Shown: one piece after another, positions 13,101 through 23,589 of the stretch
Position numbering within the stretch: the first letter of the stretch is position 1
How the letters are laid out: each line of letters starts with the position of its first letter
Source of the DNA: Saururus chinensis
Lineage: Eukaryota; Streptophyta; Magnoliopsida; Piperales; Saururaceae
Length of the DNA stretch: 64,000 nucleotides
NCBI GenBank assembly: GCA_035235625.1
Contig: CP141145.1
Coordinates: 1,984,001-2,048,000, forward strand
Direction: 5' to 3'
Notes under the pieces: generated by a model
Databases searched by the model: none
The model's input: the letters and a program-made list of their open reading frames with translations, nothing else
Told to the model about the DNA's origin: nothing
Program-made: the position numbers and the translations under genes

Positions 13101-14316
13101 GTATGATTTTGCCCAAGAGTGGCACTATAAGATTTTGGCCTAAAAGTGGCACTGTATGATTCTACCTTAATTGACACTATATAGCCCTTATTGGGATTGT
13201 ATGGCCCCTGGAGTGGGCATTTGCGCGCTTTGGTAAGTAGTATTATGGAACTTCTCTTACCTATTTGAACCTATGCCCCATGAGCATAGGTGTGTCTTGC
13301 ATTTGAAAAAATTTCATAGCGTCTAGTCACTCCCTAGAGGTTAAGGCCTCAATGGCATTCCTTTCCATTTTGACCTTAGAGCTTATAAATTGTAATGAGC
13401 TTCAATGGTCGATAGATGCATATGATTATATGAGTATGTATGTTTCTAAGTAAGTTTGTAAGATTCTAAGTAAGGCTAAGTGTAAGATTCTGAGTAAGTA
13501 TTTAAGAGTATGTTATGAGTAAGACTGTTAGAGTATGCTTCTGAGCAAGACTATAAGTATATGTTTCTGAGTAAGAATTTGAGTAAGATGGTACGAGTAA
13601 CATTGTATGAATGTTCTGACTAAGATTGTAAGTATAAGGATTGTATGAGTAAGGTGTAAGTGTAAGAGAGGTAAGATGATATATGTTTGTGTATGATTAT
13701 CATACTATGCGACTCTGTTGTGATTTGTAAGCTTTATGCTTCATGGTTGAGTGCATGAATACATCTACGTATGGAACTACAAAGTTCACTATTTAGATTT
13801 TCCATACTGAGTATTTTCCTACTAAATATAAAAAGACTCATTTTTCCTATTTTTTAGCCCTGATGTTCAGGTGGCTTTTGCAGGTTTGTGACAGAGAGCT
13901 TTTTTAGATGGACACTTATTTTTTGTGGGTAGATTAACTTCCAAGGGTTCAGGTGTAGCCTTGACTCACTGAAAGTCTTTATTATTTATGTCACGATCTA
14001 ATGTATTTGGTTTCGTGCTGTTGAAGGATGATACTAGCTTTTTAGACTTGAAATTTGGATTATACTGTTGATTATTTATGGGACTCATACTCAGGGATGT
14101 CTAGGAAAGATTTGTATTTAAAGTCCATGATCATGGTAATTTCTTTCCCACATTTATTTTTGAGTACCGCCTAAGAATGTTTGGTTTGGCAATACAAGGT
14201 TTGATTGAAAAAATTGATGTGTGATATTCTAAATTATAAAACTGCTTCACAAGTTTAGTATTTCATCCTTTTCCCTAATTTTTAAGAAAGTATGTTGAAA
14301 AATCTCGCGCATTGTA
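10154..14316 (+). mobile_element. Solo LTR, 4.2 kb, with GTGAT target duplication
   Basis: Begins TGTAATGTCCCC and ends near CGCGCATTGTA. It is flanked on both sides by the 5-bp direct repeat GTGAT (10149-10153 and 14317-14321) inside a gag remnant. It aligns over its length, in opposite orientation, with the element at 51101-55621: both ends, the TTGACTCACTG block, the ATGCTTTTGGCAACC block and the AGTGGCACT repeats correspond. No internal retroviral genes lie between the ends, which is the signature of LTR-LTR recombination. The open frames at 10807-11454 and 11556-11882 lie within the LTR and are not judged to be genes. Confidence 0.8.
13085..13170 (+). repeat. Short tandem repeat AGTGGCACTRTA
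   Basis: Three or four imperfect ~28-30-bp units containing GTGGCACTGTATGATTTTGCC-like phrases, cut by divergence. The same block in the sister copy lies near 52390-52510 on the other strand. It is a constituent of the LTR. Confidence 0.55.
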
Positions 14317-14472
14317 GTGATTCGCAGGGAGATTATAATCAAAAGCCTTGTGAGAACAATTGCAACATTTCGGGTAATATCAGGTCAAGCAATTCGGAGA
14401 ACAATTTCCACATGAACAATAATAATAATGTTCAGATAGAGAGAACAAATAAAGGGGATTGCGAAACAAATT
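14317..14472 (+). mobile_element. Ty3/Gypsy gag remnant, second part
   Basis: Continuation of the gag remnant beyond the solo LTR, starting with the second copy of the GTGAT target duplication. Asn-rich and degraded. It stops at the inverted repeat arm that begins near 14473, where the element ends abruptly. Confidence 0.5.
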
Positions 14473-14642
14473 GTACCAAATTTTGTAGTAATTTATTCTA
14501 AACATTATTGTACTTTATGAGTATTCTCACCTCAAGACTAGGAGTACTGGGTGAACCACACCTTGGTATAACTTGAGATAAGCCGAACCCACTAATTTTT
14601 CAATAAAAATTCCAAATAATTCCAAGAAGTTTCCTTGTTACT
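14473..14642 (-). repeat. Right arm of the inverted repeat pair
   Basis: Reverse complement of 5040-5242 with few differences (for example the shared phrase CTCACCTCAAGACTAGGAGT). Homology to the LRK10-like locus begins immediately after it, at about 14650, so it marks the junction between retroelement debris and the kinase gene cluster. Confidence 0.75.
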
Positions 14643-14649
14643 ACTCTAT

Positions 14650-15020
14650 CACAAATACTACTCTAAATGTCTAATATAATCAAGCAACAAAGGCAATTAA
14701 AAGATAATTATAGTTAAAATCTCTAATACATTTTAACTTTTTGAAAACAATTATGATATCTTCATGGCCATTTGAAGAGGCACCGGGAAGTGTTTATATC
14801 TTGAAAAGTAATGGTCTTTAACTACATCTCTTTTATTAAAAAATTACTATAAATTATTGGTATGAGGTCCCACTTCTACCTTCATATCTTGAGTAACCTC
14901 TACTGCAAAAGGGTTAGGAGGCACTCATGCTTTCCACATCTTCCAGCAGCATCTGGGTCATCTTGTTCATGGGTGGTCGGTCCACTAGATACCACTGAAT
15001 GCACGATAATGGCACCACGG
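14650..15020 (-). pseudogene. LRK10-like receptor kinase pseudogene, 3' end
   Basis: Matches 27730-28115, the 3' untranslated part and last codons of the intact kinase gene, in the same orientation. The recognisable piece covers the C-terminal lobe of the kinase around the V-D-R-P-P-M motif, the tail and downstream sequence. Homology stops near 15020; the rest of the kinase domain is absent and a trinucleotide tract lies beyond. The frame is interrupted more than once within this short stretch. It is a dead duplicate, not a separate gene; the plus-strand frame across it is a shadow. Confidence 0.85.
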
Positions 15021-15234
15021 TCCGAAGGAATTTTTAGATTGGTGGAAAGCAGGGGAAAGAAAAGGAATCTTCCTAAAATCCCCAAATTTCTACTGTTTGG
15101 TGCAATGGGGAAAGAGAAACTAGAGTGAAAACTGAGAGAAAATAGATGAAAATTTTGCCGAAAAACTTTTCACCCAACAACTTATAGATTTTGGGAGAAA
15201 ATCAGCGTACTAAAGACTTATGTCTTATCGCTAC

Positions 15235-16020
15235 TACCACTATTATCACTAACAACGCTTTCACCATCGCCACTGCTACTACTACCACCACCACCGTTGT
15301 TGCCACCACCACTACTGCTGCCACCGTCACTACTGCCATCACCACCCCCACTACCCCCACCGCCCTCACCACCCCCCCCATCACTACCCTCATCACCACC
15401 ACCACTACAACCACCACCACCACAGCCGTCACTGCTACCACTACCTTTGCCACCACCACCCCTGCCACCACTATCACCACCATCGCCGCCATCGACACTA
15501 CTACTGCCACAGCTACTACTACTTCCACTACCCCCACTACCACCGCTACCTCCATCACAACCAACCCTGCCACTGCCACCGCTACTGCCACTACACCCAC
15601 TATCACTATCACCGCCACCCCCAATCTTGCCACCATCACCGCCACCGCCGCCACCACTACCGCTACCGCCGCCACCGCCACAACCACTTTGCCGCCACCA
15701 CCACCACCGCAGCCGATGCTGCTCTGGTCACCACCACCACTACCACTACCCCCGCCACCACTACCACCACCGCTAACACCACCAGCATCGCCAACACCAG
15801 CACTGCCGTCACCGCCACAACCACCACCACCGCCATCGTTACCACTGCTGCTAGCGCCGCCACTACCACCACCACCGCTGCCACAACCACCACCTCTGCC
15901 ACCACCATCGCCGCTGCCGCCACTACCACCACCACCGCCATCGTCACCGCTACCACCACTATTATCACCACCGTCACCGCTACCACCACTGCTATCACCA
16001 CCGTCACCGTCAATCTTCTG
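15235..16020. repeat. ~790-bp ACC-type trinucleotide tract
   Basis: Almost unbroken (CCA/CCG/ACT/GCC)n sequence. Read in different frames it gives long Thr/Ala/Ile-, Pro/Leu- and Gly/Val-rich open frames on both strands simply because stop codons cannot arise in such repeats. I do not regard any of them as genes. It replaces the kinase-domain part of the surrounding pseudogene. Confidence 0.9.
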
Positions 16021-16457
16021 TAACATCATTTGTGCAACCAAACTATAAAAATTTTTAGGAATCTCCTAGTTTCTCTTTCACCTAGATTCACTTTCTTTTT
16101 CTTTTTCCCTTTCTCCCAATTTTTACCAAGATAAACAGACCCTAAGTAGGTCGAGATGTCAAACAAGGATTTACTTATGTCCATGCTATATGGTCGGGCA
16201 CGACTGGAAAAGTACACGCAAACATGCCTATACACTTTGGGCACAAAACTCCCTTACGTTCTCTACTTTGATGATCTATTCAATTCCATAAATTGAAGGG
16301 GCTATTGCAAAGGTATTGACAAAACGTGATTGCATATTGTATGATCAATTTTTAAAATTATTCTTGAATTGATATATTGCAAGGGTTTTTAGTTTAGGAG
16401 ACAGTGTACATATATTATCGGATATATAGTCAATGTCAACAATGGTGCCCGCATTAT

Positions 16458-17035
16458 CCAAACTAAATATGTTTTTTTTTCTTGGTTTAGGCACCACTGA
16501 ATATTATTACATTAGATACTGACAGCAAAGTATATATGAATGTTCATCCGAATTACACATTTGTTGATATCTGGCTTAATTAAAAGGTAAAGAGTTCTTG
16601 ATGAATACATATTTTCGTGGTCGTCATACGGGGACTCCAGCGAATCAGGCGAACCCGTTTCATTCAAAGAGGCAGTCTCAAAGAGAGGGCAGAATTTGAA
16701 TAACTATTCGTATAATTTTGATACTCGTAGACAAAAAAGGTGGAACGGTCGATGGAATGGAGATGCTCTTTCCTTTTGGTAATGGGCTTGGAACATTCAA
16801 CATATGCCATCTCTCCTTTGTATTGGCAAAAGTAACCTCTGCGTCTTCTACATTCTTCAGTAGGAAACAGACGGATACAATAATTTAAATAATAGTTAGC
16901 TAAGTTGGTGGAAGAGAGATTAAGGTAGCATCTATATGCCTTGCAGTATTCATCATTATTGAGAGAAGCCCCGCGATCATCCAAATTGGGTACCAACAAA
17001 ATGCGTTGTTTTTTCTCTCAGTAAAAAGTCATTTG
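16458..17035 (-). pseudogene. LRK10-like pseudogene, exon 1 with internal deletion
   Basis: Minus-strand sequence equivalent to exon 1 and the start of intron 1 of the intact gene at 29914-30691. The region just after the signal peptide (…D-R-G-A-S-L-N-N-D-E-Y-C…) is joined directly to the segment around N-L-S-S-T-N-L-A, so most of the GUB_WAK domain is deleted. The W-A-K-associated Cys-rich end is frameshifted near 16660. The intron start (16540-16615) is still alignable with 29850-29913. With the fragment at 14650-15020 it outlines one collapsed copy of the gene. Confidence 0.8.
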
Positions 17036-17059
17036 GGTCTTCATCACACAGCTGATATT

Positions 17060-17315
17060 TGCATGCCACACTAACGAGATTGGTCATTTAACCTGAATGG
17101 AAATCGGATTTCTGGTCGATTCCCATGGCATCTGCTTGCCTTGGAGTACTCATCATCATTGGGAGAAGCCCCACTATCAGCCAAACTGGCTCCTAAAAAA
17201 AAGAGAAATAGAATGCTCAGTGATCTAGCCATCTTGTAAATTTGGGTCTTTGCTTTGTAAAACGAAAGGTCATTGGGGTCCTCAGCTTACACAGCTAGTC
17301 CAAGTCTTCCATCCA
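17060..17315 (-). pseudogene. LRK10-like fragment: second exon 1 start
   Basis: A second copy of the beginning of exon 1 and its upstream region lies immediately beyond the first. It matches 30535-30790: the complement of the R-F-P-F-R-L-N-D motif, the acidic linker, a signal-peptide region ending at a CAT (start codon) block near 17231, and the GGGTCCTCAGC upstream block. Only the first ~50 codons are present. It shows that at least two gene copies were duplicated here before collapse. Confidence 0.8.
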
Positions 17316-18050
17316 CTAGGCCAACTCTTCCATATTGTGTATTTGGGTCTTTGCTTGGTTAGTTGATATTTGCCACCTACCCAATTCGCGAGGACACCTC
17401 CCTAATTACTGACACTGGCCTTGACCCGAATCAGCCATTATAAATCCACCACCTCTGGTTAGACCAAGTTACCATTCGTTGAGACTACCAGGAGATTGTC
17501 AGGATAATGCTTGGGATGGATTGAACACTATCTGTCTCTAGGAGTAGAACATGGTCAGCCATCTATGCTAAATGCGGGGCAATCTGGGCATTTAAATAAT
17601 GCCTGATCATGACTTCGTCACCCTCTAAGGCACATGAAAAGATAGGTGTAGTCCTCATCCGCCTCTAGGGAGGACAACCCATAATCTAGAGTTATTTCAA
17701 TGTCCCGATTTTCTAATCGCATTTTTACATGATGGCTCACAAGGCTGCTATTATTGAGATAGCTGGTGTATGACCTGTAGAATTTTCACTTTCATTGTCT
17801 ATTGTATTGACTATGTTTTTCTTTCTTACTTGCAGTTGGTGGTGGACGAATGTCTGCAAACCCTCCAGGAGACAGATGCTAAAACTTACAGACAGAGCGT
17901 GGTGGAAGAACATAGATGGTGGTTGACTCATGGATTTTTTTGTTTTTGTTTTTATGTTTTGTAATGAATAGTATCATTGTAATGGACTTATATTATGTAA
18001 AGAATATTATTAATAAAAGATAGTGTTTTTCCCTACAACTTTGTCCTTCT
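17316..18050 (+). other. Unassigned; one exon-like segment
   Basis: No recognised gene. At 17837-17940 a pyrimidine-rich tract ending TTACTTGCAG is followed by an open stretch (V-V-D-E-C-L-Q-T-L-Q-E-T-D…H-R-W-W-L) and then, near 17960-18020, an AT-rich region with AATAAA-like signals. This looks like a terminal exon of a gene or of a transposon transcript, but I do not recognise the protein. The rest of the interval shows nothing. Confidence 0.3.
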
Positions 18051-18059
18051 GCTTTCCAT

Positions 18060-21000
18060 TTTTGCAACTTTGCCCTTCTCACGTTATTAGTGACACAATA
18101 AATGTAAAGTCCTGTTCTCGCTGACACGATCATCACACTAATATGGCATGGCGTAAATAGGCTTCGTGTGATCGACTACACAACCAACTGGAAGAGCGTT
18201 TTTTCCTATCATGACGTAAATAATAGTGGAATGAACATCCTAAATATATTTTGTCTGATCGGATACACGACCAAATGGAAGATTGTGTTCTTCCTAACCT
18301 AATGTAAACAATGGTCGTATGAATGATGACATGACATAGGCCTTGGTGTGTTGCTGCTTACACAAGCTGTCACCTAACTTAGATGACTTAATATGGCATC
18401 GTGTTATTAGTAACTTGACCTACGTATATGTGTTGTGCTGATTACATGATATGAATCCTACATTTAGCCATATGTACATGAGTTCATGTTAGTAGTTATG
18501 TGACTTACTTATATGCATGGTGCTGATTATACAATCGGCTACCACATATTACATGATAGGGAATTAAATTAAACAGTTGAGTCTACTTTATAAATTGTGT
18601 ACTGTTAGTAACACTCCATAAAAAGTAGTAAAACATATTACAATTCATCTGCTTTTAGGTAGAATTCATGATCAATTCGCCCAAAATGAATTGCTGAACA
18701 AATTTGAGGCTTGGCCATGTGATCTCCGTTTGGGTAAAATCAGGTTGAAGGGCTCCTCTGGCCAGCTTCGCTATATAATACGAGGAACACACCATAGTAT
18801 TCGTTCATCTCTTAATATGGGCATTTGTTGAAATTCGTCATTTGCCACTTTTTTGCACCCTTTATGAGAAGGAACCTTTCGATTTCTGCGGCAACATGTT
18901 TTCTAATATAGTCGACCTCTACAAAGTGGTGGTTGTGGTCTCCCTTTAGTGGGTTATGCCACCTAAACCTCTTCTCCTTGCATCAAGCAATAAGCAGAAG
19001 AAAATGGTCATTGATGTAGATCTGAATAACCACTCTCGTTGTTAACATTTGGCATGCTCATCAAGCTGCCACTATTTTGGGATGCATCTCCTCCTTGTGA
19101 TGTTGCGTCACAACGTTGTAGTAGTGTTGGATCTTAAATCTCCCAAAACAATATATGGGATAAATGTAGGGATATCTAAAATTTTGCTCCTCTAGAAGTT
19201 GGCTAAACATGTATATGACCTAAAATCATCAACCAAATATTGGTGTTAGTGATAACACGACTACAATACATCTTGTCAATACAAACACAACATAGAACAT
19301 TATCGTGTAACCGATAACATGACATATAATATACTATGTAACCCCCAATATGCTATTTATACACGATAATTTCATTTATAACTTATCATGTTATTCAGGC
19401 AAAGATATGTAGATGTAGTGTGTTATTAATAACGCGATAAACATAAGTGGCCATAGCCACTTTTAGCAAATCAATGTTATACATAACATGCTATGCAATG
19501 AATCGTATGTACACAAACATGATAATTAGCTATTTACTAATTATTACCTCATTCATTATGTACTCCTATCTTAGCAGAGACACATAATCGGTGTGAAAAA
19601 GCATCACCATAGGTCATTCTTGGTGTGCGTGCACTAAAAAGTCTTCCATAGTCTCCTGATCTCCAACCAGTAAAATCTCCATGTGGAACATGAGGTGTAG
19701 ATCAAGGTAGTTGTGCGGCATCATAGCGACCTCATCCTTGTCCTTTTACTTCTTAACGTGCTCTTCGACTTCTTTCACATGTCAGATACTTTGTCGTAAT
19801 TCCTGATCAACTTTTCTCACAGTTTCTAATCAACTGGAGGGGTATCCGATATAGTGGCATTGCTAGAAGCAACATTTGAAAATACCATTTTTGGGGTCAG
19901 AGACTTTGCAGAAAATACCTCTAGTGCATGGATAATATATGGGGTAGGGATGGATGCCAATTGAACTTCATCCTCTGGCTTTGCCTTATGCTCCTATCTG
20001 CCAGGTACTTCATCTTTGCAATCCTCTTGGTAATGTAGCTGCTAAAGTTTTTTGAATTCTTTGCGCCATCAGCTGCCACCTACTATGCTGGTTCTTCCCC
20101 CTTTGATGCATGAGCTGGTGGATTAACCTCCATGTAGCTCATCCTCCTAGGCACAGGAGGTAGGAGGGATGTGATGGGTCGAGCATCTAAAGCTTTCCAC
20201 TTCTTTATCTTGAGCTTCATTTCTTTGGTGGCACCGCTTCCTCATCCAGGCCTTGACCTAATTTTTCCTCCCATAATTGAATCACTTCCTCATTAATTTT
20301 CTCAAGGAATCTGGTGATTATGGTCCTTTGAATCTTCAAACCCTTCTTCTTCTTTGAGGAGCTAGCTTTCAACTCCTTTTTTTTTGCATATAACATGTAA
20401 CAATTCATATTAGTAAATACATGATATTAAACCAAATCATATTATTAATGACACGACTTGTCCACCTATCATATTGAAACTAATACATTAATGTATGTGG
20501 TCATGTTGTCAATCACATGACCATGACCATATTGTTTCTTATAAAACGACATTGTATGTTTGCGTGTTATCGATGACACGATGACCTACAAACTAACACG
20601 ATAATAAAAAAAGTTGTGCAATTGAAAATATACTTATGCCAAATGAAATCCTTATTGACAGACTAAGGGACAGATTTTCATTGCTCTTTGTGAGCAAATT
20701 GGTGAACAAATTAACTTGATTTTGAAGCTCTAGCCTTGACCCAAATTGATGTCTTTCATTCAGTTGTTGCTGGAGGGGTTTCTACATGTTGAATCTCCGG
20801 TTGAAGGGGTTCGTGCATCTGCTCAGCCTCCGGTTCAGGTTGGGGTTGCATCTGTTCTATTAAGCTTGTTGTCACCTCGAGAGCATTTTTAACCCTTTAG
20901 AGTACAACTTGCACACTGTCGATGCTCCAACCCTGCCCCTCATACAAGATGGCCTTCTCCAATACCACATCAATTATCCCAATTATGACATGAACTAGCA

Positions 21001-21300
21001 TGACAAAGCTATCAATGACATCTCAAACAATAAAAACTGCACTTGAATCTTTATTGGATGAAACTGCAAACCTTGAAGCAACTGTATTGTTGTTCAAATA
21101 CATATTTGTATGGCTCGAAGAGAATACCTCAAGTGATGTGGTCGCATCTAGGCATTTGAAACAAAAGAAGAATAAGTAAACAGACAAAAGAAAATTGTTT
21201 CCTCAAAATATTACCTCCTCAATGAGAACCCTCTATGCATATGTGTCAAAAAATATGGTTGAAGGCTTCACTACTCCATTATTTCTTGCTTCAACAGGGA
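18060..21300 (-). mobile_element. Decayed DNA transposon body carrying the Ulp1 remnant
   Basis: Minus-strand coding-like remnants continue upstream of the protease: a Lys-rich piece at 20217-20408, a Pro/Glu/Gln-rich piece around 20760-20960, and others near 19560-20240. Such low-complexity N-terminal parts are usual in transposon-borne Ulp1 proteins. A ~90-bp imperfect duplication with GACACGATCA/CACGACCAA phrases lies at 18130-18330, and ACACGA-type phrases recur to 20600. I could not identify terminal inverted repeats or a transposase, so limits and superfamily are uncertain. Confidence 0.4.
18640..19070 (-). pseudogene. Ulp1-like (C48) cysteine protease remnant
   Basis: Minus-strand translation, broken across frames, shows the plan of an Ulp1 domain: a I-x-I-N-D-H-F-L-L-L-I segment (the catalytic His region, normally H-W), a V-D-Y-I-R-K-H-V stretch, and an N-E-Y-Y-G-V-F-L-V-L-Y segment that corresponds to the conserved D-C-G-V-F block but has lost both Asp and the catalytic Cys. 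A hydrophobic C-terminal helix region follows. Ulp1 domains of this sort in plant intergenic DNA are generally cargo of Mutator-like or CACTA elements rather than host SUMO proteases; that origin is inferred here. Confidence 0.55.
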
Positions 21301-22200
21301 GAGAGTCCTAATCGGAGGGGAAATTGAGTCAAGCAGGGAGAGAGCAAGGAGTCCTAATCAAAGAGAGAAAGGGGAAATTGAGTCGTAATGGAAGATAAAA
21401 ATATGGCAGGAGGGATTACCAAGATTGGTTTGGATTTCCCCCCATGACCCACGCCTCTTCCACAAGCTTCAGCGGCGACCTTCCCATTAAACCAATGCCA
21501 AATCCCGCAGTTCATAGCCTGCTAAAAAATCGCCCCTCCATCCTTCCCGCCAATGACAAATTTAGGATCATCGGCAGTGGCTCCTTTTGGCTATGTTAAA
21601 TGCTCCCTTTTCTTGTATCCTCTCCCGCGGCGGCTTTATATTTCCTACCCCCACTAATGAATACAACGATTCCTCTAAGTGACTTTAGCGAGGGCCCAAT
21701 CAAAGCCCCTTGCTATATGACCTTTTTAGCGGGAATTTTTTTGACCCTCACTGAAATACACCCACTAAAGGGTTCTAATTTTGTACTGAGTATAGGACTT
21801 AAAGATTCATTAAAAAATTGAACTTGTCTATGTTGATATGCTCTGACTAAATGTGCATAAAGGAACTTAGGTCTCACCCGTTAAAAAAGGAATGTACGAA
21901 GTAAAGATCCACCCAGAACTGCAAGCTGTAGGAAAATTTACTTGATTAATACAATTATGTGAAACAAAAAAAATGTCCAAATATGAAAAAAGTCTTTCAT
22001 TTAAGAGTTTAGTCGTAGCCATAACTAAGTTGGAAAGTAAGTTGTCCATGAGTATGTCTTTCATTTAAGAGTAAATACATGCCAAGAAAAATATTACTGC
22101 CTTTGAAATATTTTGCACTTTTGATCTCTAAAAAATATATAATTTTGTAAGAAAGAACATACAAATATACACCTAATATTGCAAGAACATGTCCAACACC
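21301..22200. other. No gene recognised
   Basis: Contains a short direct repeat at 21295-21390 (GAGAGAGTCCTAATCGGAGG-like and AAGGAGTCCTAATCAAAGAG) and a GC-richer stretch at 21440-21640. The open frame at 21600-21821 has no recognisable domain. Otherwise AT-rich sequence with nothing I can support. Confidence 0.4.
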
Positions 22201-22229
22201 CTCAGAGAAAAGCTCATCCTGCCATACTT

Positions 22230-23580
22230 TCTATTGCTGACAGCCCAAAGAGAATATATCTGCAAAAGGAGGCTTCATTAGTGAAGCTAGATAGATAGTT
22301 TTTAGCTATGAATGAAAAGAAAACTTTATTCTGTTGGACTAAGTACAACAAATAAACCTAAAAACAAAAGCATGTTATCACATTCTTGGTGCTTAGAGAT
22401 GCAAGAAGAGACGGTTAAACGTTAACAAACAATTGTTATATAAAAAATGTAGTCAATTGGAGTTCTCAATTACATTTTATAGAGAGATAGCACATTAACA
22501 AATATAATAATATTTTAAGAATTCTTCTATCTGGGTTCATATAACTTGTATTACATATAATATGCCCTTTTAAGACTACTCAGAGAAGGATTGAACAAAA
22601 CTTTAGCAAGAGAAAGTGATGTTCTTCAAATATTTTAAACAGGTCAATATTCTAACAAACATTAAATAATAACATATTATCAAATCAGCATGCCCAGTCA
22701 GCATCCAGCATTCACATTGTGATTTATTTAATCAGAATGTATTAAAATGCCAACACCAAACTGAAATATTAATTTCAACTAAGAATCTTAAATGGGACAA
22801 AATTCAGTTAGCCCAATTGCATAGTCTCCAAGTTTCTTTCATTTTTTCTTGTAAATGTAGCAAATGAAAACAAAACTTCTCCAACTTCACTCTGAAAGTG
22901 TCATACATTATCCTCTTTCTTTTGATCTTACACAGTTTCTGATCAGACATTTCACAAAGATCATCAATAGATTCAGTGTGTCTGCAAATGAAAAGAAAAG
23001 ATTTAGAAAAGCAGAAAAACAATTAAACCTTTTCCTTGTTCAGCAAAAACCAAAAGAATGACAACATTGATGCACACCTTCGGGTTTCATTCTGTAACCT
23101 CTGGTTAAGTAGACTTAATTGGGCACTCAATTGTCCTGGAGTGCTGCCACCACAACTGCCTAAAGCTTCCAGCTCACTCTCAGGACATATAATTAGATAT
23201 AAATGAAGTGGATTTAAACAATCAACCAAAATCACTGCATTCAGTAGTAAGTATAAACATAAAAGAGCAAAGTATAAGGTCTTTGACATAGAAAAGTAGC
23301 AAAAGTAAGCTCTTTTACCATCCATGGGCACTTCATTTCCAGCACAAATACATCAAAATGACTCTCAGAAATGAAAATCACGGCAAAAACCAAAACAAAA
23401 AGAGGGGAAGCACCGATTGGATGAGTTTCAGAGATGACAGTCACAACAAAAGGCCGACACCACCAAACCCTAGCACCACACCCGATTTGTCTGCCCCATT
23501 TAGCCAAATGAAGCGCTGAAATACCATTGTGGCCTATCCACCTGCTGGAACCCCGCCACGGCCGATCCCGGGCCGGAGAA
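22230..23580 (-). pseudogene. Exon-like pieces of an unidentified host gene, 5' side cut by a Copia element
   Basis: Three minus-strand segments look like short plant exons. One around 23070-23172 encodes L-E-A-L-G-S-C-G-G-S-T-P-G-Q-L-S-A and ends at an AAG|GTGTGC donor-like site. One around 22930-22985 follows a TTTCATTTGCAG-type acceptor and encodes E-S-I-D-D-L-C-E-M. One near 22220-22265 also follows TTTTGCAG. A GC-rich, leader-like region with an AGGGTTTGG phrase lies at 23460-23570. I do not recognise the protein. The putative promoter side abuts the truncated end of the retroelement at about 23590. It could be a small functional gene with non-obvious exons or a gene fragment. Confidence 0.35.
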
Positions 23581-23589
23581 GGGTGAGGA

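Noticed and set aside
15191-16048. Long Thr/Ala-rich, Pro/Leu-rich and Gly/Val-rich open frames on both strands
   Set aside because: All are products of one trinucleotide tract that cannot form stops; no start context, no domain, and frames on both strands are equally long.
17770-17964. Independent small gene
   Set aside because: Only one exon-like segment with an acceptor-like site; no upstream exon or homology recognised, so it is noted as unassigned only.
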